The notes under the pieces are model-generated. The model was given only the letters and a program-made list of their open reading frames with translations, did no database searches and was not told where the DNA came from. This document shows positions 12,126 to 23,971 of a stretch of DNA of 64,000 nt, piece by piece. Position 1 is the stretch's first letter. Every line of letters starts with the position of its first letter. Origin of the DNA: Balamuthia mandrillaris (Eukaryota > Discosea > Longamoebia > Balamuthiidae); assembly GCA_031835245.1 (NCBI GenBank), contig JAVKOQ010000280.1:1-64000 (forward strand), read 5' to 3'. A program made the translations under genes and the position numbers.

Positions 12126-13942
12126 CTACAAGTTCAGTTGGTCGTGATGATCAATCATGAAGCCAAACGTACGATTGACTTTCGATAGTTCGAGTGAGTA
12201 CTCAATGGTCTCTCGGGCAGGACGACACACGTTTGGCGAGAACACGATGCTGAGGTTATCCGTGTTCATCTTGCTGACGCTGCTCGACTGTGCCATCCTG
12301 TGTAAGAATCCCAGAAGGTACTTGAGCACCTCCTTGTGCTCTGGTGGAAGCATGGCCAACAGCTCGTTGATCTCCTGGAGAAAGGTTTCTTTTTCCTTCT
12401 TCCTTTCTTCTCCTTTCTCTCCTTCGGTTTTGTTGGCGTTGTTCTGAGCTTCAGCGTGTTTGGAGGCTAACTTCACTATGGGCTCATACAGAGTGAATGT
12501 GAGCAGCGGTTCTGGCATTTCTCGAAAGAACATTTTCAACAAGCCTGAGATGTCATGTGGTGAGTGTAGCCCTAAGTTTACATCTGGATTCATTCCAACT
12601 CCTTTTTTTTTTTCCAAGAATGCAAGTAGGTGTGAGCAATGAAGCAAAGAGAAGAGTGAACATGATATTGTGCAAATGTCTACCCGCTTTGTCAAATGAA
12701 TCTTTGAGGAAGGCAATGCTTGCTATGTTTCCAGAAACCCTAAATATACCTTCCAACTCCGTGACTGTTCCCCAAAACAATAATGAACACACAAACAAAA
12801 CATGAACACAAACAGTAGCGATGATTAGCACATCCAAGAAGAGCCCCAAGAGAGAAGTATTGTGTTTCGGTTTTGTGATACTTACTTTTTCTTGTCTCCA
12901 AATGCTCAACAAGTCTTTCGAGAATGTGAGGCACGTGCCGACCTGCTTTCGGATCGTTTTCGAGCAGTTGCTTTAGCGGCACGCCAAAGACTCGATTCTT
13001 TTGGTACAGGCCGATCAGCCTCCTCAGCTCCTCAAACCAAAGTTGCTTATCCGCTCTCTCCGTGAACATCAACGTGAAGCTACTCCTCTCTCCACCGATG
13101 GCCAGCGCATAGAGCCTCATGGATCCTTTCAATGATGTTAGCAACAACCAGGACAGAATAAGAACAGAAAGATCAATCAACCTTCAAACAGAGGTTCTTC
13201 GATGTTGGCAACTCTGGCACCCTTCAGCCATATAATACGCTCTTTGAGCTTGAAGCCAGTCTTAGAAGGAGCAGCAATCAACAGCACGTCGTTGCAGGCA
13301 AAGAGGTGTGCTTTCTTCTTCTTATTTTTGTTGATGGCGAGGAGACAAGAACCCTCTCTCACAAACACTCGTTTTGGATCTTGCACCAACCCAGGAAAAG
13401 CGTCCTATTGACCACCAAAGCACGAATCAAAGACAGATGTACGTAACATTAGTTTCCGTTCATTCTTTGTTTTTTGTTTTCTTGCTTGTTTTTGTTTTGT
13501 TTGCTTCCGAAGAAACGAACCTTAACTAGCTTATCTTGAATGGCTTGCAGTTGCATTTGATTATTGTGAGTTGCCAAAGACTCGCGAATGTACTCGGCGG
13601 TAGAGGATATAATGGTGTGACAGTGGAACAAGGAGCTATAGTCCTTATGAGACTCGGGCGTGTTGTTCAGCAGGTTGAGGATCTGTCCCTCGTAGCCGCT
13701 GATGTGGTTCAATGGAGTGGTGAGTAGGCTGTGAAGATCCACATATATCTGCTTTGCTTTTAGACGGTCATATATCTGCACAACAAAAAGGAATGTCAGT
13801 CAGCGCAAGGTAAAAAAATAGTCTCGTTGTTTTTCCTCTTCTGCGTCTTCTTGTTCTTCTTGTTCTTCTTATTCTTGTTCTTCTTGTTCTTCTTGTTCTT
13901 CTTGTTCTTCTTCTTCTTCTTCTTCTTCTTCTTCTTCTTCTT

Positions 13943-13974
<32 letters not shown>

Positions 13975-16127
13975 GAACCTCATTTACTAAACTAGTGAAG
14001 CGTTTGTTTTGTTGAAACTCAAGCAGAGTGGCAATGCCTGTTTGAAAGTTATTGATATACTCTCCATAAGCCTTGAAGAATGGGGCCTACATTTATGTGA
14101 AAACAAGTAAGTATTTGTTTCCCATAACGAAGGGAGAGAGAACTGAGAGAGACAGAGAGCGAGAGAGAACCATAGTAAGGAACACTTCGCCAACGTAATC
14201 TACTTCGGGCCACTTTTCTTGTACGCGCATTAACTGATGGTACACTTCCAGATGGACAGTAAGAAGGGCTTCCAGATTGCCAAAGATGCTGGTGATGTCC
14301 TTCTCGCTGCAAAGCGCTCTCACTCCTTTGCTTTGCTCCCGCAGCGGCATCATGTAGCCATAAACGAGCGCCTTAAGATGCTTAAGATAGGTCCGCTCCC
14401 TCTTCAGTATTTCACGGAAGCACTCGTTTCGTTTTTGCAGTGGCGTATTAATGAAGGTAACATCTTTTTTGTTTTAATGTTTGCGTTTGCCATTCGTTTC
14501 AAAAAAAAAAAAGAACAAGACAGAGAAAGACTTACAAAGATGTTTAAACCTCTTGCGAGCCAGATAACCACGAACAAAGGCCTGCGCTTTTACGACCTTA
14601 TCTATGGTGGCCTGCAGTTCCAAGCATTCATTCACGTTCTTCGTAATACCTCGCTGCACAAGAAATGAAGGAAAGAAATTTAGCTACCATAAAGAAAAAA
14701 CAGAGAGGAGTACAGCAAAGAGCGGCATAATACCAAACAACTCTCTAACGAGGGAGGAACGAGATGACCATGCGCTGTCTTCCTGCGCCGAGTGACGATG
14801 GCGTATCGCATCACCATGTCCTCCACTTCTCTTACCTCGCTGTCCCCAAGCCCCATCACCTTCAACACATTATTCAGCATAAGGAAGCAGTAGCCCGCAC
14901 CTAGTGTATGCTGTTTTGTTTGCACCGTCAGGAACGATAACAATAAGATAATAACGACAACAAAGGTGCCATGAAAGGAAGGCACCAGATTCCACATACC
15001 ACAGCATCTGGAGTGGCAGTAAGGTCCTTCCAGAGCTGACTGATCTTCTTGTCACTTGCTGCCGGTGTCCGCGTTAGCGACGGCTGCCGCTCTATCTTGA
15101 CCTTCCCTCTGAGACTGGAATGGACCGATGCCTTTCGCGGCGGTGGTTGTGGTAGAGGACGAGCGATGGCGTTGCTTCCTCCTGCCCCTCCTCCTTCTCC
15201 GCCTACACCTTCAAAGAGCTCATGGGATTTGGATCGTGACAGGCGCGTTCTAACCTCTGGGAAGGAAGAGGAGAATACAGGAAGCGACTGGGGAATAGAC
15301 TCGAAGCAGACAGATGCGCCTTCTTCTGCCGTTTGGCAGCCGCTGCTTCCAGGAAAGCTGCCTTGCTTCTTCAACAAAGTAAGGTTTGGTCCGATGCCGT
15401 TTGACTGCTCTATTTGCTGTTGCTCTCCTAACCTTTGGTATTGTCTAGGAGAGATGCGTGGCAGCTGCCTTGGGTTATTATTGTTGCTATTGTTGATGTG
15501 CCGTCGGCATGAGTCCGCCACATCTAGAGCATTGAAGCTTCCTGGGGTTGGGGGTAGGACTTTTGTTCCTGTAATTGTTGTTTGTTTTTTTTTTCTCTGT
15601 TCAACACGATGGCAGAGGGGAGAGAGGAAAGAGCAGAGAACAGCGAGGGTGTACCTTTGAGCACGTCTTTCTTTGCTAGCGCGCTATAGAAGAAAGAGGA
15701 ATGAGAAGACTACCAAAGGGAAGAGAAGGATTTTCCAATTAACGAACCTTTGTCCAGCTTTTTCTTTCTCTTTCCGCTCTTTCTTCTCTTTCTTCCCCTC
15801 CTTTTTGTTTTTCTTCTCCTTGTCAGAGGCATTGGTCAACGACCCTCCCGACCTACCCCAATGCGGATGCTGTTGCTGATGCTTGTTTCCCAGTTTATTG
15901 TGGCTCATCTTGTTCAAAAAGTTTTGAACCTTTTCCTGTCTTTTTCGAACGTTGTTATTGTTGTTGTTAGGCGGAGAAGAGGATGGAGCATAGGCAGGAG
16001 GAGGGAAAGTGTCGGTCTTTTTGAAGGAGGGCCTCGCGTTCATGAAAGAAGTAGAGGAAAAGTTGACAGGAGCCTCATCATGTGCCATACCACGCCAGAG
16101 CGCTTCGTCGCTAATAGTTGGTTGCAT
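12126..16127 (-). CDS. RhoGEF-PH-RhoGAP protein with IQ motif
   Basis: 982 residues in twelve exons: 16127-15748, 15683-15655 (29 nt), 15568-15000, 14910-14734, 14653-14536, 14463-14171, 14086-13979, 13775-13521, 13404-13182, 13125-12886, 12764-12684, 12601-12126. All phases join. The N-terminal ~325 residues are low-complexity and basic. An IQ calmodulin-binding motif (AQAFVRGYLARKR) lies near residue 415. A Dbl-homology domain follows (about 440-640; LKRERTYLKHLKAL, then HISGYEGQILNLL), then PH (about 660-760) and RhoGAP (about 775-975). The RhoGAP has the arginine finger in EGIFRVSGN and the NLSIVFSPNV motif. One chain could both load and switch off Rho-family GTPases, a combination common in amoebozoans. 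The intron at 13776-13978 holds a long (CTT)n tract. Confidence 0.9.
13827..13972. repeat. (CTT)n / (CTTGTT)n microsatellite in an intron
   Basis: Starts as alternating CTTGTT-type units and becomes pure CTT/TTC at about 13907-13972 on the plus strand. It lies within the RhoGEF-PH-RhoGAP intron, so the transcript carries purine-rich (AAG)n here. Confidence 0.9.
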
Positions 16128-16154
16128 CTTCTTCGTTTTTCCTCTGTCTTTAGG

Positions 16155-16210
<56 letters not shown>

Positions 16211-16866
16211 CTTTTCTTCTCCCCTGCGTAACAAGAGCGAAAAGAGCGAAAGGACTGCTACCCCCAAACGACGACGCCTCGCAGCGTTGGAGCCTGTTGC
16301 CGTTCCAACGCGAGGCGCTGCGAGGGAGTGCGTTTCCTCTGCAACTATATAGGAAGGCCGACGCGACGATTCACGAAAGAAGAATCGGCAAGTGGGCGAA
16401 AAGGTGAACGAAACGCTAACCCTAACCTTATCCTTTCGCATCGTTTTTGGATATCGCCAGGGCAAACAAAACGGACTTGGCCTTCCTCCAAAACTGTCCA
16501 GCGGGGAAAGGAGGACTCACAAGGGGGGACCAATATGGACGACCGTTGGTCCCTCATCAAGTCTTCCTCCACGTTTTTTTGGCCGCTCGTTATTGTTCAA
16601 CGGGGGAGGTAAAAAGATGTGGGGTTGTTCCGTCCGCTGCCTGAATGCCAGATAGTAATGGACATTTTCTGCCCCTCTCCAGTTTCCGCCCAACTAAATT
16701 AAACCACGAAAGTCTTTAAAACAAAGCAACAACAAAGGGGGGGGGGGGTGCGTGGCCTTTCCTCCTTCCACCACGAAACCCTTTCTCCGTTTTTCTTTTT
16801 CTGTTTTTGCTTTTCTTCCTCTTCCTCTTCTTTCTCCTTCTGTTTCGTTGCAAGCTCAGGAAACAC
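16128..16866. promoter_or_regulatory. Divergent region between RhoGEF/GAP and DGK genes
   Basis: 739 bp between two divergent start codons. Contains a long (CT)n at about 16153-16205, a telomere-box-like stretch (gctaaccctaacctta, about 16415-16430), a G-run at 16738-16748 and a pyrimidine-rich block just before the DGK start. No protein resemblance was found. Telo-box motifs occur in promoters of several lineages, so this is weak evidence for a regulatory site. Part of the right side may be 5' UTR or a non-coding first exon of DGK. Confidence 0.35.
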
Positions 16867-17211
16867 ATGCAACAACCCAAAGAGAAACAGAAGGAGAAAG
16901 AAGGATCCTTTGTGCTGCTCCCGAGCAGCAACGAGATCCTTCTCCAACAACAGGAGCAGCCGCGGCTCCTCATCTTTGTCAACAGCAAAAGCGGTGGCCA
17001 ACAGGGAGCCTACCTTCTTCCCAAGTTTCAAGTATGCGCACTGTCGCTCTCTTTCGTTTTTAGTTTTTTTTTTTCCTCACACGTACAACAAAAAAGGCTC
17101 TTTTACCAGCGAGCCAAGTCTTTGACATCGTCGCGGAAGGAGGTCCTCGTAATGGGTTTGTTTTTTTTCTGCCTTTATCCATCTTTCTTGCTTCTTGCCC
17201 TCTTCTTCTTC

Positions 17212-17258
<47 letters not shown>

Positions 17259-18819
17259 AGCATACTGCAGCACATGAAACATGGCGCCACGAACATAAGG
17301 ATATTGGCCTGCGGTGGTGACGGCACCGGCAAATGGGTCCTCGAGGTTCCGTTTATATCTTTTCCTCCTCCTCACTCTTTTTTTTTTGTAAAAAATTAGC
17401 TTCTCTTGACGTTATGTCGTTGTTGTGCAGACAATGGATAACATGGCGCTGGGCCAAACGAAGGTGACGGTGGCCATGCTGCCGCTGGGCACAGGGAACG
17501 ACATAGGACGAGTGCTCGGTTGGGGCGGGGGCTATACCTTTGGTTCTCTTCTGCAGCCCATCATAGCGGTTGATATCTTCTCTCTTCCGCTTCACTGCTT
17601 CTCTGCTTCTCTGTTCTTTGCTTCTCTCTAATCTGCTTCTCTCTTCTTTCTTCTCTTTCCGTTACGATGTAGGAAGTAATGCAAGCCAAAGAGGTCCCAT
17701 TAGATCGATGGCGAGTGCAATTGCTGAAGCCATCAAGCGATGGCGATGAACCTTCAGAAGTTGCTGTACATAGCATGAACAACTATCTGAGCCTTGGTTT
17801 TGCGGATGCAAAAGTCGCGTTGGACTTTCACAATACCCGAGAGAAGAAACCACACCTTTTCATCAACAGAGGCATCAACAAGTTATGGTATGCTTCTTAC
17901 GGTCTGCGTAACGCACTGCAAGACGCTTTCCAAAAAGGTAATAGCCAGCTCTATTCGTTCTTTTCTTGTTAGTGTTATGCCTTTATGTTCATTTGGTATT
18001 TGCCTTGTGTTTGCTATAGATCCACCATTGATGAATGATGCTGTAGAAATCACGGTACGCGTATTATCGTCTCTCCTCTCTTTCTCTCCCTCGTTTCCTC
18101 TTTAACTCTCTTTCTCTCATGTGAATATAACCTACTTCAGGTAGATGGACAGAAGGTGGTCATTCCAGAATCCATCCAAGGGGTAGTGGTGTTGAACTTA
18201 CCAAGTTATGCGGGTGGCATGAACCTTTGGGGCACGCGTTGGGATGCTGTACGTCGCGGCCCATCTTACCTGTTTTTGTAACGTTTGTTAACATGAAATC
18301 CTCTGTAGAAGTATAGCGTTGTCTCGATGAGTGACGGTGTCTTAGAGGTTATTGGCATTCGGAATGTCATTCATATGGTTCGTATCAAAATTTCTCTTCC
18401 TTTTATTCTTGGGGTCTCTCTTTTCCTCTCTTCCATTTTCTTTATTCTTATCTTTCTTCGTCTTATTCTGTTTTTCTTCCAAGGCGCAAACAGCGATGGG
18501 AATGGACTCTGGTGTACGGTTAGCCCAGGGGAAGGACATCCAAATCCATTATAAATCAGGGCAGTTACCATTGCCCTGCAAAGTGGATGGAGAGCCTTGG
18601 TTACAAGAAGAATCCGTCATTTTCCAAGTCAATTATTTGAAGCAATCGCTTATGCTGTGCCATGTACCATCCTCCTTTCTTCGTTTACTTTCCTTATTCT
18701 CTCGTTCTCTCTCACCCTCTCACCTACCAAATACTGTATAATGAATAGCGGACATGCGCATCAAGTCATGCAGAGGCGCGCATGAGGGGATGGATGACGA
18801 AGGTACACCAAGACCTACT

Positions 18820-18860
<41 letters not shown>

Positions 18861-19383
18861 TCTTGGTTTTTGGTCAGTTTTGAGTGCTGCTGTCACCTAA
18901 TTAGATTGCAATTTAGCGAGGTGCCAAAGTACAATCGTGGCGAGTGCGGTGGTTTATCTTGTGCCATGCAAAGCTTTACTATTATGTCACACCTCAAGTA
19001 TATGCCATTCTCATCAATTTCCATCATGGCATCACAATTCACCATTCTGATCCTTTCTTTTCAAAAGGATGTAACGCCGAGAGGAATGGTACAGCTGAAC
19101 AGTGGTGCAGTGGTTTATCGTGACAAAGAAGAGGGTCGCTCTGAATTCTCGTTTGCAGTGCACACTGATGGCAGAAAGGTAAGGAAATTCTCTGCATCAG
19201 AGGAAATCATTGTCATCATTGCCAAAAGTACAACCAAACTGACACCTTCTCTCATTCTCTCCTCCCCCTCTTCTTTCTCCCCGTCTCTTCTGTCTTCACC
19301 AGTTGTTGCTGGTAGTGGACTCGGAAGAATACATGACAGAATGGATGGACGCCATCAAGGCTGACATAGAAAGTATCTCCTGA
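16867..19383 (+). CDS. DGK: Diacylglycerol kinase with C-terminal PH domain
   Basis: Phosphorylates diacylglycerol to phosphatidic acid, ending one lipid signal and starting another. Thirteen exons (16867-17031, 17097-17155, 17261-17345, 17431-17568, 17673-17937, 18020-18054, 18141-18248, 18309-18377, 18484-18663, 18749-18802, 18917-18997, 19068-19178, 19303-19383) give 476 residues with unbroken phase. The catalytic domain starts near residue 35 (FVNSKSGG). It has the nucleotide loop GGDGT (about 95) and PLGTGNDIGRVLGWGGGY. The accessory domain has RLAQGKDI and VDGEPWLQ. The last ~95 residues form a PH domain (GWMTKRG, WRVRWFIL, ending in EWMDAIKADI). No C1 domain is seen, which is unusual for the family. 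The start is the first in-frame ATG before the domain; an upstream exon is possible. Confidence 0.93.
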
Positions 19384-19654
19384 GTATCGAAATTTTTCTT
19401 TCACACAGCTGTCTTCCTTCCTTTAATTGTAGCAAAAAAAAAATTATTTAAAAATTCAAAAAAAGAAATGTAGTTATCTAAGGCGATAGATGATCTTTGC
19501 ACCGCCTCAGTAGTTATCCAGTTTCATGGAAGCTACAACGGCACGAGCATCCACTAAGGAGCAACCCCTTCTGCACTTGTGCTTGACACCAAACGCATTT
19601 CAACAGGTCAACAAAGCAGCATTGGTCACGTCCATGTTGGAGGTTACCATCAAT
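19384..19654. other. Spacer between DGK and the satellite
   Basis: 271 bp. The first ~80 bp after the DGK stop are A/T-rich and likely 3' UTR. From about 19500 the composition is balanced. On the minus strand, 19640-19513 reads as a short open frame ending NAFGVKHKCRRGCSLVDARAVVASM-like, with a stop near 19512. It runs into the satellite and could be the tail of a gene cut by it. No family recognised. Confidence 0.3.
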
Positions 19655-22600
19655 GAATGGTAAGGTCTTGAAGAAGAAGGAAAAGAGATAAACTTGGATG
19701 GAAATGGCTGAAAACAGATGAGCTGACAAGGAAACACAGCACAACAAAGAAACTTCATCTCTCTATGGTTGAAATTTTTGGATTTCTAAGAAGCAAAACT
19801 CCACAACCAAGGCACCTACCTGAAAACCAATGGTAAAGTCTTGAAGAGGAAGGAAAATAGATGAACTGGGATGGAAATGGCTGCTCACAGATGGACCATT
19901 AGAAACTAACTTGCTTGGTTTTAACTATATTAAGAAATAATAAGCCCTAATAAGTGATTTAAAAAATGAAAAACAACACAACCAATAAACCTTGATGAAT
20001 ACCAATGCTCAGGCCTTTAACAACAAATGAAAATAGATAAACTAGCATCCAAAAGGCTGAAAATGGATGGACTGATAGGGAATTATGGGGGAGAATTGCC
20101 AAAAACACTAAGCAATACACTAGAAATGTACAGAAGGTTTATTAGGCAACCAATGCACCTGGCTGACAACCAATGGTAAGGTCTTGAAGAGGAAGGAAAA
20201 GAGATAAACTTGGATGGAAATGGCTGAAAACAGATAAGCTGATAAGAAAAGAGAAATATAATAAAAGAATGAATTGCCTATAGTGGTAGGCTTTTTGGTT
20301 TCTAGGAAGCAAAACTCCACAACCAAGGCACCTACCTGAAAACCAATAACAAAGCCTTGAATAAGAAGGAAGATAGATGAACCTGGATGGAAATGGCTGA
20401 ACATAGATAAACAGGTGGGTGGAAATTAAGTTTTCGAAAAAAGCAAAGGCCTATAAGGTAAACTATGCCTTTGATGATTTGAGATGAAAAACGCCACAAC
20501 CAATGGACCTTGATGAATACCAATGCTCAGGCCTTTAACAACAAATGAAAATAGATGAATTGGCATCCAAAAAGCTGAAAACCAATGGACTGATAGAAAG
20601 TTATGAAAGAGCAATAGCCCAAAAGCTAAGCAATCCACTAGAAAAGTCCAGAAGGTTTATCATGCAATCAATGCACCTGGCTAACAACCAATAGTAAGGT
20701 CATGAAGAGGAAAGAAAAGAGATAAACTTGGATGGAAATGGCTGAAAACAGATAAACTGACATGGAAACACAGTACAGCAAAGAAACTTCATCTCTATGG
20801 GCTTTTTTGTTGATTGGAAATTTGGATTTCTAGGAAGCAAAACTCCACAACCATGGCACCTACCTGAAAACCAATAACAAAGCCTTGAATAAGAAGGGAT
20901 ATAGATAAACCTGGATGGAAATGGTTGAACACAGATAAACAAGTGGGCAGAAATTAACTTGCCAAAAAGCAAAGGTATGACGTAAACTATATAATTTCTA
21001 TAATTGGAGACCAAAAACACCACAACCAATGGACCTTGATGAATGCCAATGCTTAGGTCTTTAATAACAAACGAAAATAGATAAACTGGCATCCAAAAAG
21101 CTGAAAACCACTGGACTGGTCAAAAATTAGGGACTAAAATCACCTAAAAGCTAAGCAATTCACTAGAAAAGTCTAGAAGGTTTATTAGGCAACCAAAGCA
21201 CTTAGATGAAAACCAATGGTAAGGTCTTGAAGAAGAAGGAAAAGAGATAAACTTGGATGGAAATGGCTGAAAACAGATGAGCTGACAAGGAAACACAGCA
21301 CAACAAAGAAACTTCATCTCTCTATGGTTGAAATTTTTGGATTTCTAAGAAGCAAAACTCCACAACCAAGGCACCTACCTGAAAACCAATGGTAAAGTCT
21401 TGAAGAGGAAGGAAAATAGATGAACTGGGATGGAAATGGCTGCTCACAGATGGACCATTAGAAACTAACTTGCTTGGTTTTAACTATATTAAGAAATAAT
21501 AAGCCCTAATAAGTGATTTAAAAAATGAAAAACAACACAACCAATAAACCTTGATGAATACCAATGCTCAGGCCTTTAACAACAAATGAAAATAGATAAA
21601 CTAGCATCCAAAAGGCTGAAAATGGATGGACTGATAGGGAATTATGGGGGAGAATTGCCAAAAACACTAAGCAATACACTAGAAATGTACAGAAGGTTTA
21701 TTAGGCAACCAATGCACCTGGCTGACAACCAATGGTAAGGTCTTGAAGAGGAAGGAAAAGAGATAAACTTGGATGGAAATGGCTGAAAACAGATAAGCTG
21801 ATAAGAAAAGAGAAATATAATAAAAGAATGAATTGCCTATAGTGGTAGGCTTTTTGGTTTCTAGGAAGCAAAACTCCACAACCAAGGCACCTACCTGAAA
21901 ACCAATAACAAAGCCTTGAATAAGAAGGAAGATAGATGAACCTGGATGGAAATGGCTGAACATAGATAAACAGGTGGGTGGAAATTAAGTTTTCGAAAAA
22001 AGCAAAGGCCTATAAGGGGTAAACTATGCCTTTGATGATTTGAGATGAAAAACGCCACAACCAATGGACCTTGATGAATACCAATGCTCAGGCCTTTAAC
22101 AACAAATGAAAATAGATGAATTGGCATCCAAAAAGCTGAAAACCAATGGACTGATAGAAAGTTATGAAAGAGCAATAGCCCAAAAGCTAAGCAATCCACT
22201 AGAAAAGTCCAGAAGGTTTATCATGCAATCAATGCACCTGGCTAACAACCAATAGTAAGGTCATGAAGAGGAAAGAAAAGAGATAAACTTGGATGGAAAT
22301 GGCTGAAAACAGATAAACTGACATGGAAACACAGTACAGCAAAGAAACTTCATCTCTATGGGCTTTTTTGTTGATTGGAAATTTGGATTTCTAGGAAGCA
22401 AAACTCCACAACCATGGCACCTACCTGAAAACCAATAACAAAGCCTTGAATAAGAAGGGATATAGATAAACCTGGATGGAAATGGTTGAACACAGATAAA
22501 CAAGTGGGCAGAAATTAACTTGCCAAAAAGCAAAGGTATGACGTAAACTATATAATTTCTATAATTGGAGACCAAAAACACCACAACCAATGGACCTTGA

Positions 22601-23035
22601 TGAATGCCAATGCTTAGGTCTTTAATAACAAACGAAAATAGATAAACTGGCATCCAAAAAGCTGAAAACCACTGGACTGGTCAAAAATTAGGGACTAAAA
22701 TCACCTAAAAGCTAAGCAATTCACTAGAAAAGTCTAGAAGGTTTATTAGGCAACCAAAGCACTTAGATGAAAACCAATGGTAAGGTCTTGAAGAAGAAGG
22801 AAAAGAGATAAACTTGGATGGAAATGGCTGAAAACAGATGAGCTGACAAGGAAACACAGCACAACAAAGAAACTTCATCTCTCTATGGTTGAAATTTTTG
22901 GATTTCTAAGAAGCAAAACTCCACAACCAAGGCACCTACCTGAAAACCAATGGTAAAGTCTTGAAGAGGAAGGAAAATAGATGAACTGGGATGGAAATGG
23001 CTGCTCACAGATGGACCATTAGAAACTAACTTGCT
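19655..23035. repeat. Satellite, ~173 bp monomer, 1.56 kb higher-order unit
   Basis: Tandem array sharing a core similar to GGATGGAAATGGCTGAAAAC. Core starts were found near 19696, 19869, 20045, 20212, 20383, 20563, 20729, 20912, 21088 and 21255, a mean step of about 173 bp. Three monomer types alternate A-B-C: A has a taaggtcttgaag box, B a caaagccttgaat box, and C a gcatccaaaaagctg core. Three A-B-C sets make one unit of about 1,560 bp. Unit 1 is about 19655-21215 and unit 2 about 21216-22776. The two are nearly identical; a 2 bp difference was seen at 20456 versus 22016. A 260 bp partial third unit follows. Minus-strand open frames here repeat with the DNA and are not believed to be genes. 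Confidence 0.9.
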
Positions 23036-23118
23036 AATAGCAAGTTAGTTTCCACTATCCATCTGTGAGCAGCCATTTCCATCCCAGTTCATCTATTTTC
23101 CTTCCTCTTCAAGACTTT
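22955..23118. repeat. 80 bp inverted repeat at the satellite end
   Basis: Arm 22955-23034 is the reverse complement of arm 23040-23118, apart from a mismatched patch near 23053-23059. The loop is about 5 nt (taata). The second arm is satellite sequence in opposite orientation, so the array folds back on itself where it meets unique AT-rich DNA. Confidence 0.9.
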
Positions 23119-23365
23119 AAAATAAAACAATATATATATATTAATGATTATTGTAGATTCAAACCAAGATAATAAAGCTTGACATCATATGAATTTAGAA
23201 AATGTAAAGTTTGAAGGATTTATAGAAAGGAAAAAGTGTATAATAATGTAAACATGTTTATCTCTGTATACATATATAAGAGCATTATCTCTCTCCTTTT
23301 ACACTCTCTTTGTTGAGAGTTCTTGCTGATTCTTACTTGTATTCCATGTTGTCATTGTTGACAAC

Positions 23366-23736
23366 TGTTGGCAATTGCCAACATAATCAACTCTTTCTTC
23401 ATTCCTTTCTTCTTTCCTGTCGATAATCTTACGTCAGCCTTCATCGATCTTTTTTTATGTCGACACTGAGCCATTCCGAAGATCTTTCTCCTGCCTTCCC
23501 TGGAACCTAGAACTTAAGAACAGAGAAACCAAGAAGTCACTTCACAACCCCGAGCCTCTTTCCTTCCTTGGTTTCCTTCTCAACTATAAATACTTTTCCC
23601 TTAACAAGAACAGTGCAGGAAGAAAGAGCGACAAAAACACACTCACAAACACACTTGTTTTCTTCTTCTCATTAAATACGTTTGGCTCCCGTCTTTCTCT
23701 TTGTTCCTGTCTTGGTTCTATGCTCAGGTTCTAACA
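23366..23736. mobile_element. Solo LTR, family D
   Basis: 371 bp from tgttggcaattgcc to ggttctaaca, with the TG...CA ends of retroviral-type LTRs. Flanked by a 4 bp duplication, CAAC, at 23362-23365 and 23737-23740. It is related in reverse orientation to copies at 48732-49043 and about 61011-61659, all sharing the tgttagaacc / gttgccaaca ends and a TATA-like actataaata segment. No internal coding region adjoins, so it is a solo LTR, or less likely a small non-autonomous element. Confidence 0.8.
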
Positions 23737-23799
23737 CAACCAAAGGGTGGGACTCTGATGCAGCTGACTCACTGCTTGAAGACTTCTGTGGTCTTTATG

Positions 23800-23924
23800 T
23801 CGACGCCATCACACGTCATCCCTCAGCATGAGGGTCTGAATAGGAAAAAACAGAAAAGAATGAAATCGCTCCTGCGTCGCAAGGAGCCTCACTTACACTT
23901 TTTGGCAGAAGAGGACAACAATTT

Positions 23925-23971
<47 letters not shown>

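Noticed and set aside
13827-14015. Poly-phenylalanine/arginine open frames
   Set aside because: Translation of a (CTT)n intron microsatellite.
16410-16430. Internal telomere repeat from gctaaccctaacctta
   Set aside because: Only about two units, in a promoter region; better read as a telo-box-like motif or chance than a telomeric relic.
19514-22653. Repeated minus-strand open frames (FSAISIQVYLFSFLFK-type) as a protein family
   Set aside because: They recur exactly with the satellite unit, have no start or codon bias of their own and shift between frames; they are by-products of the repeat.
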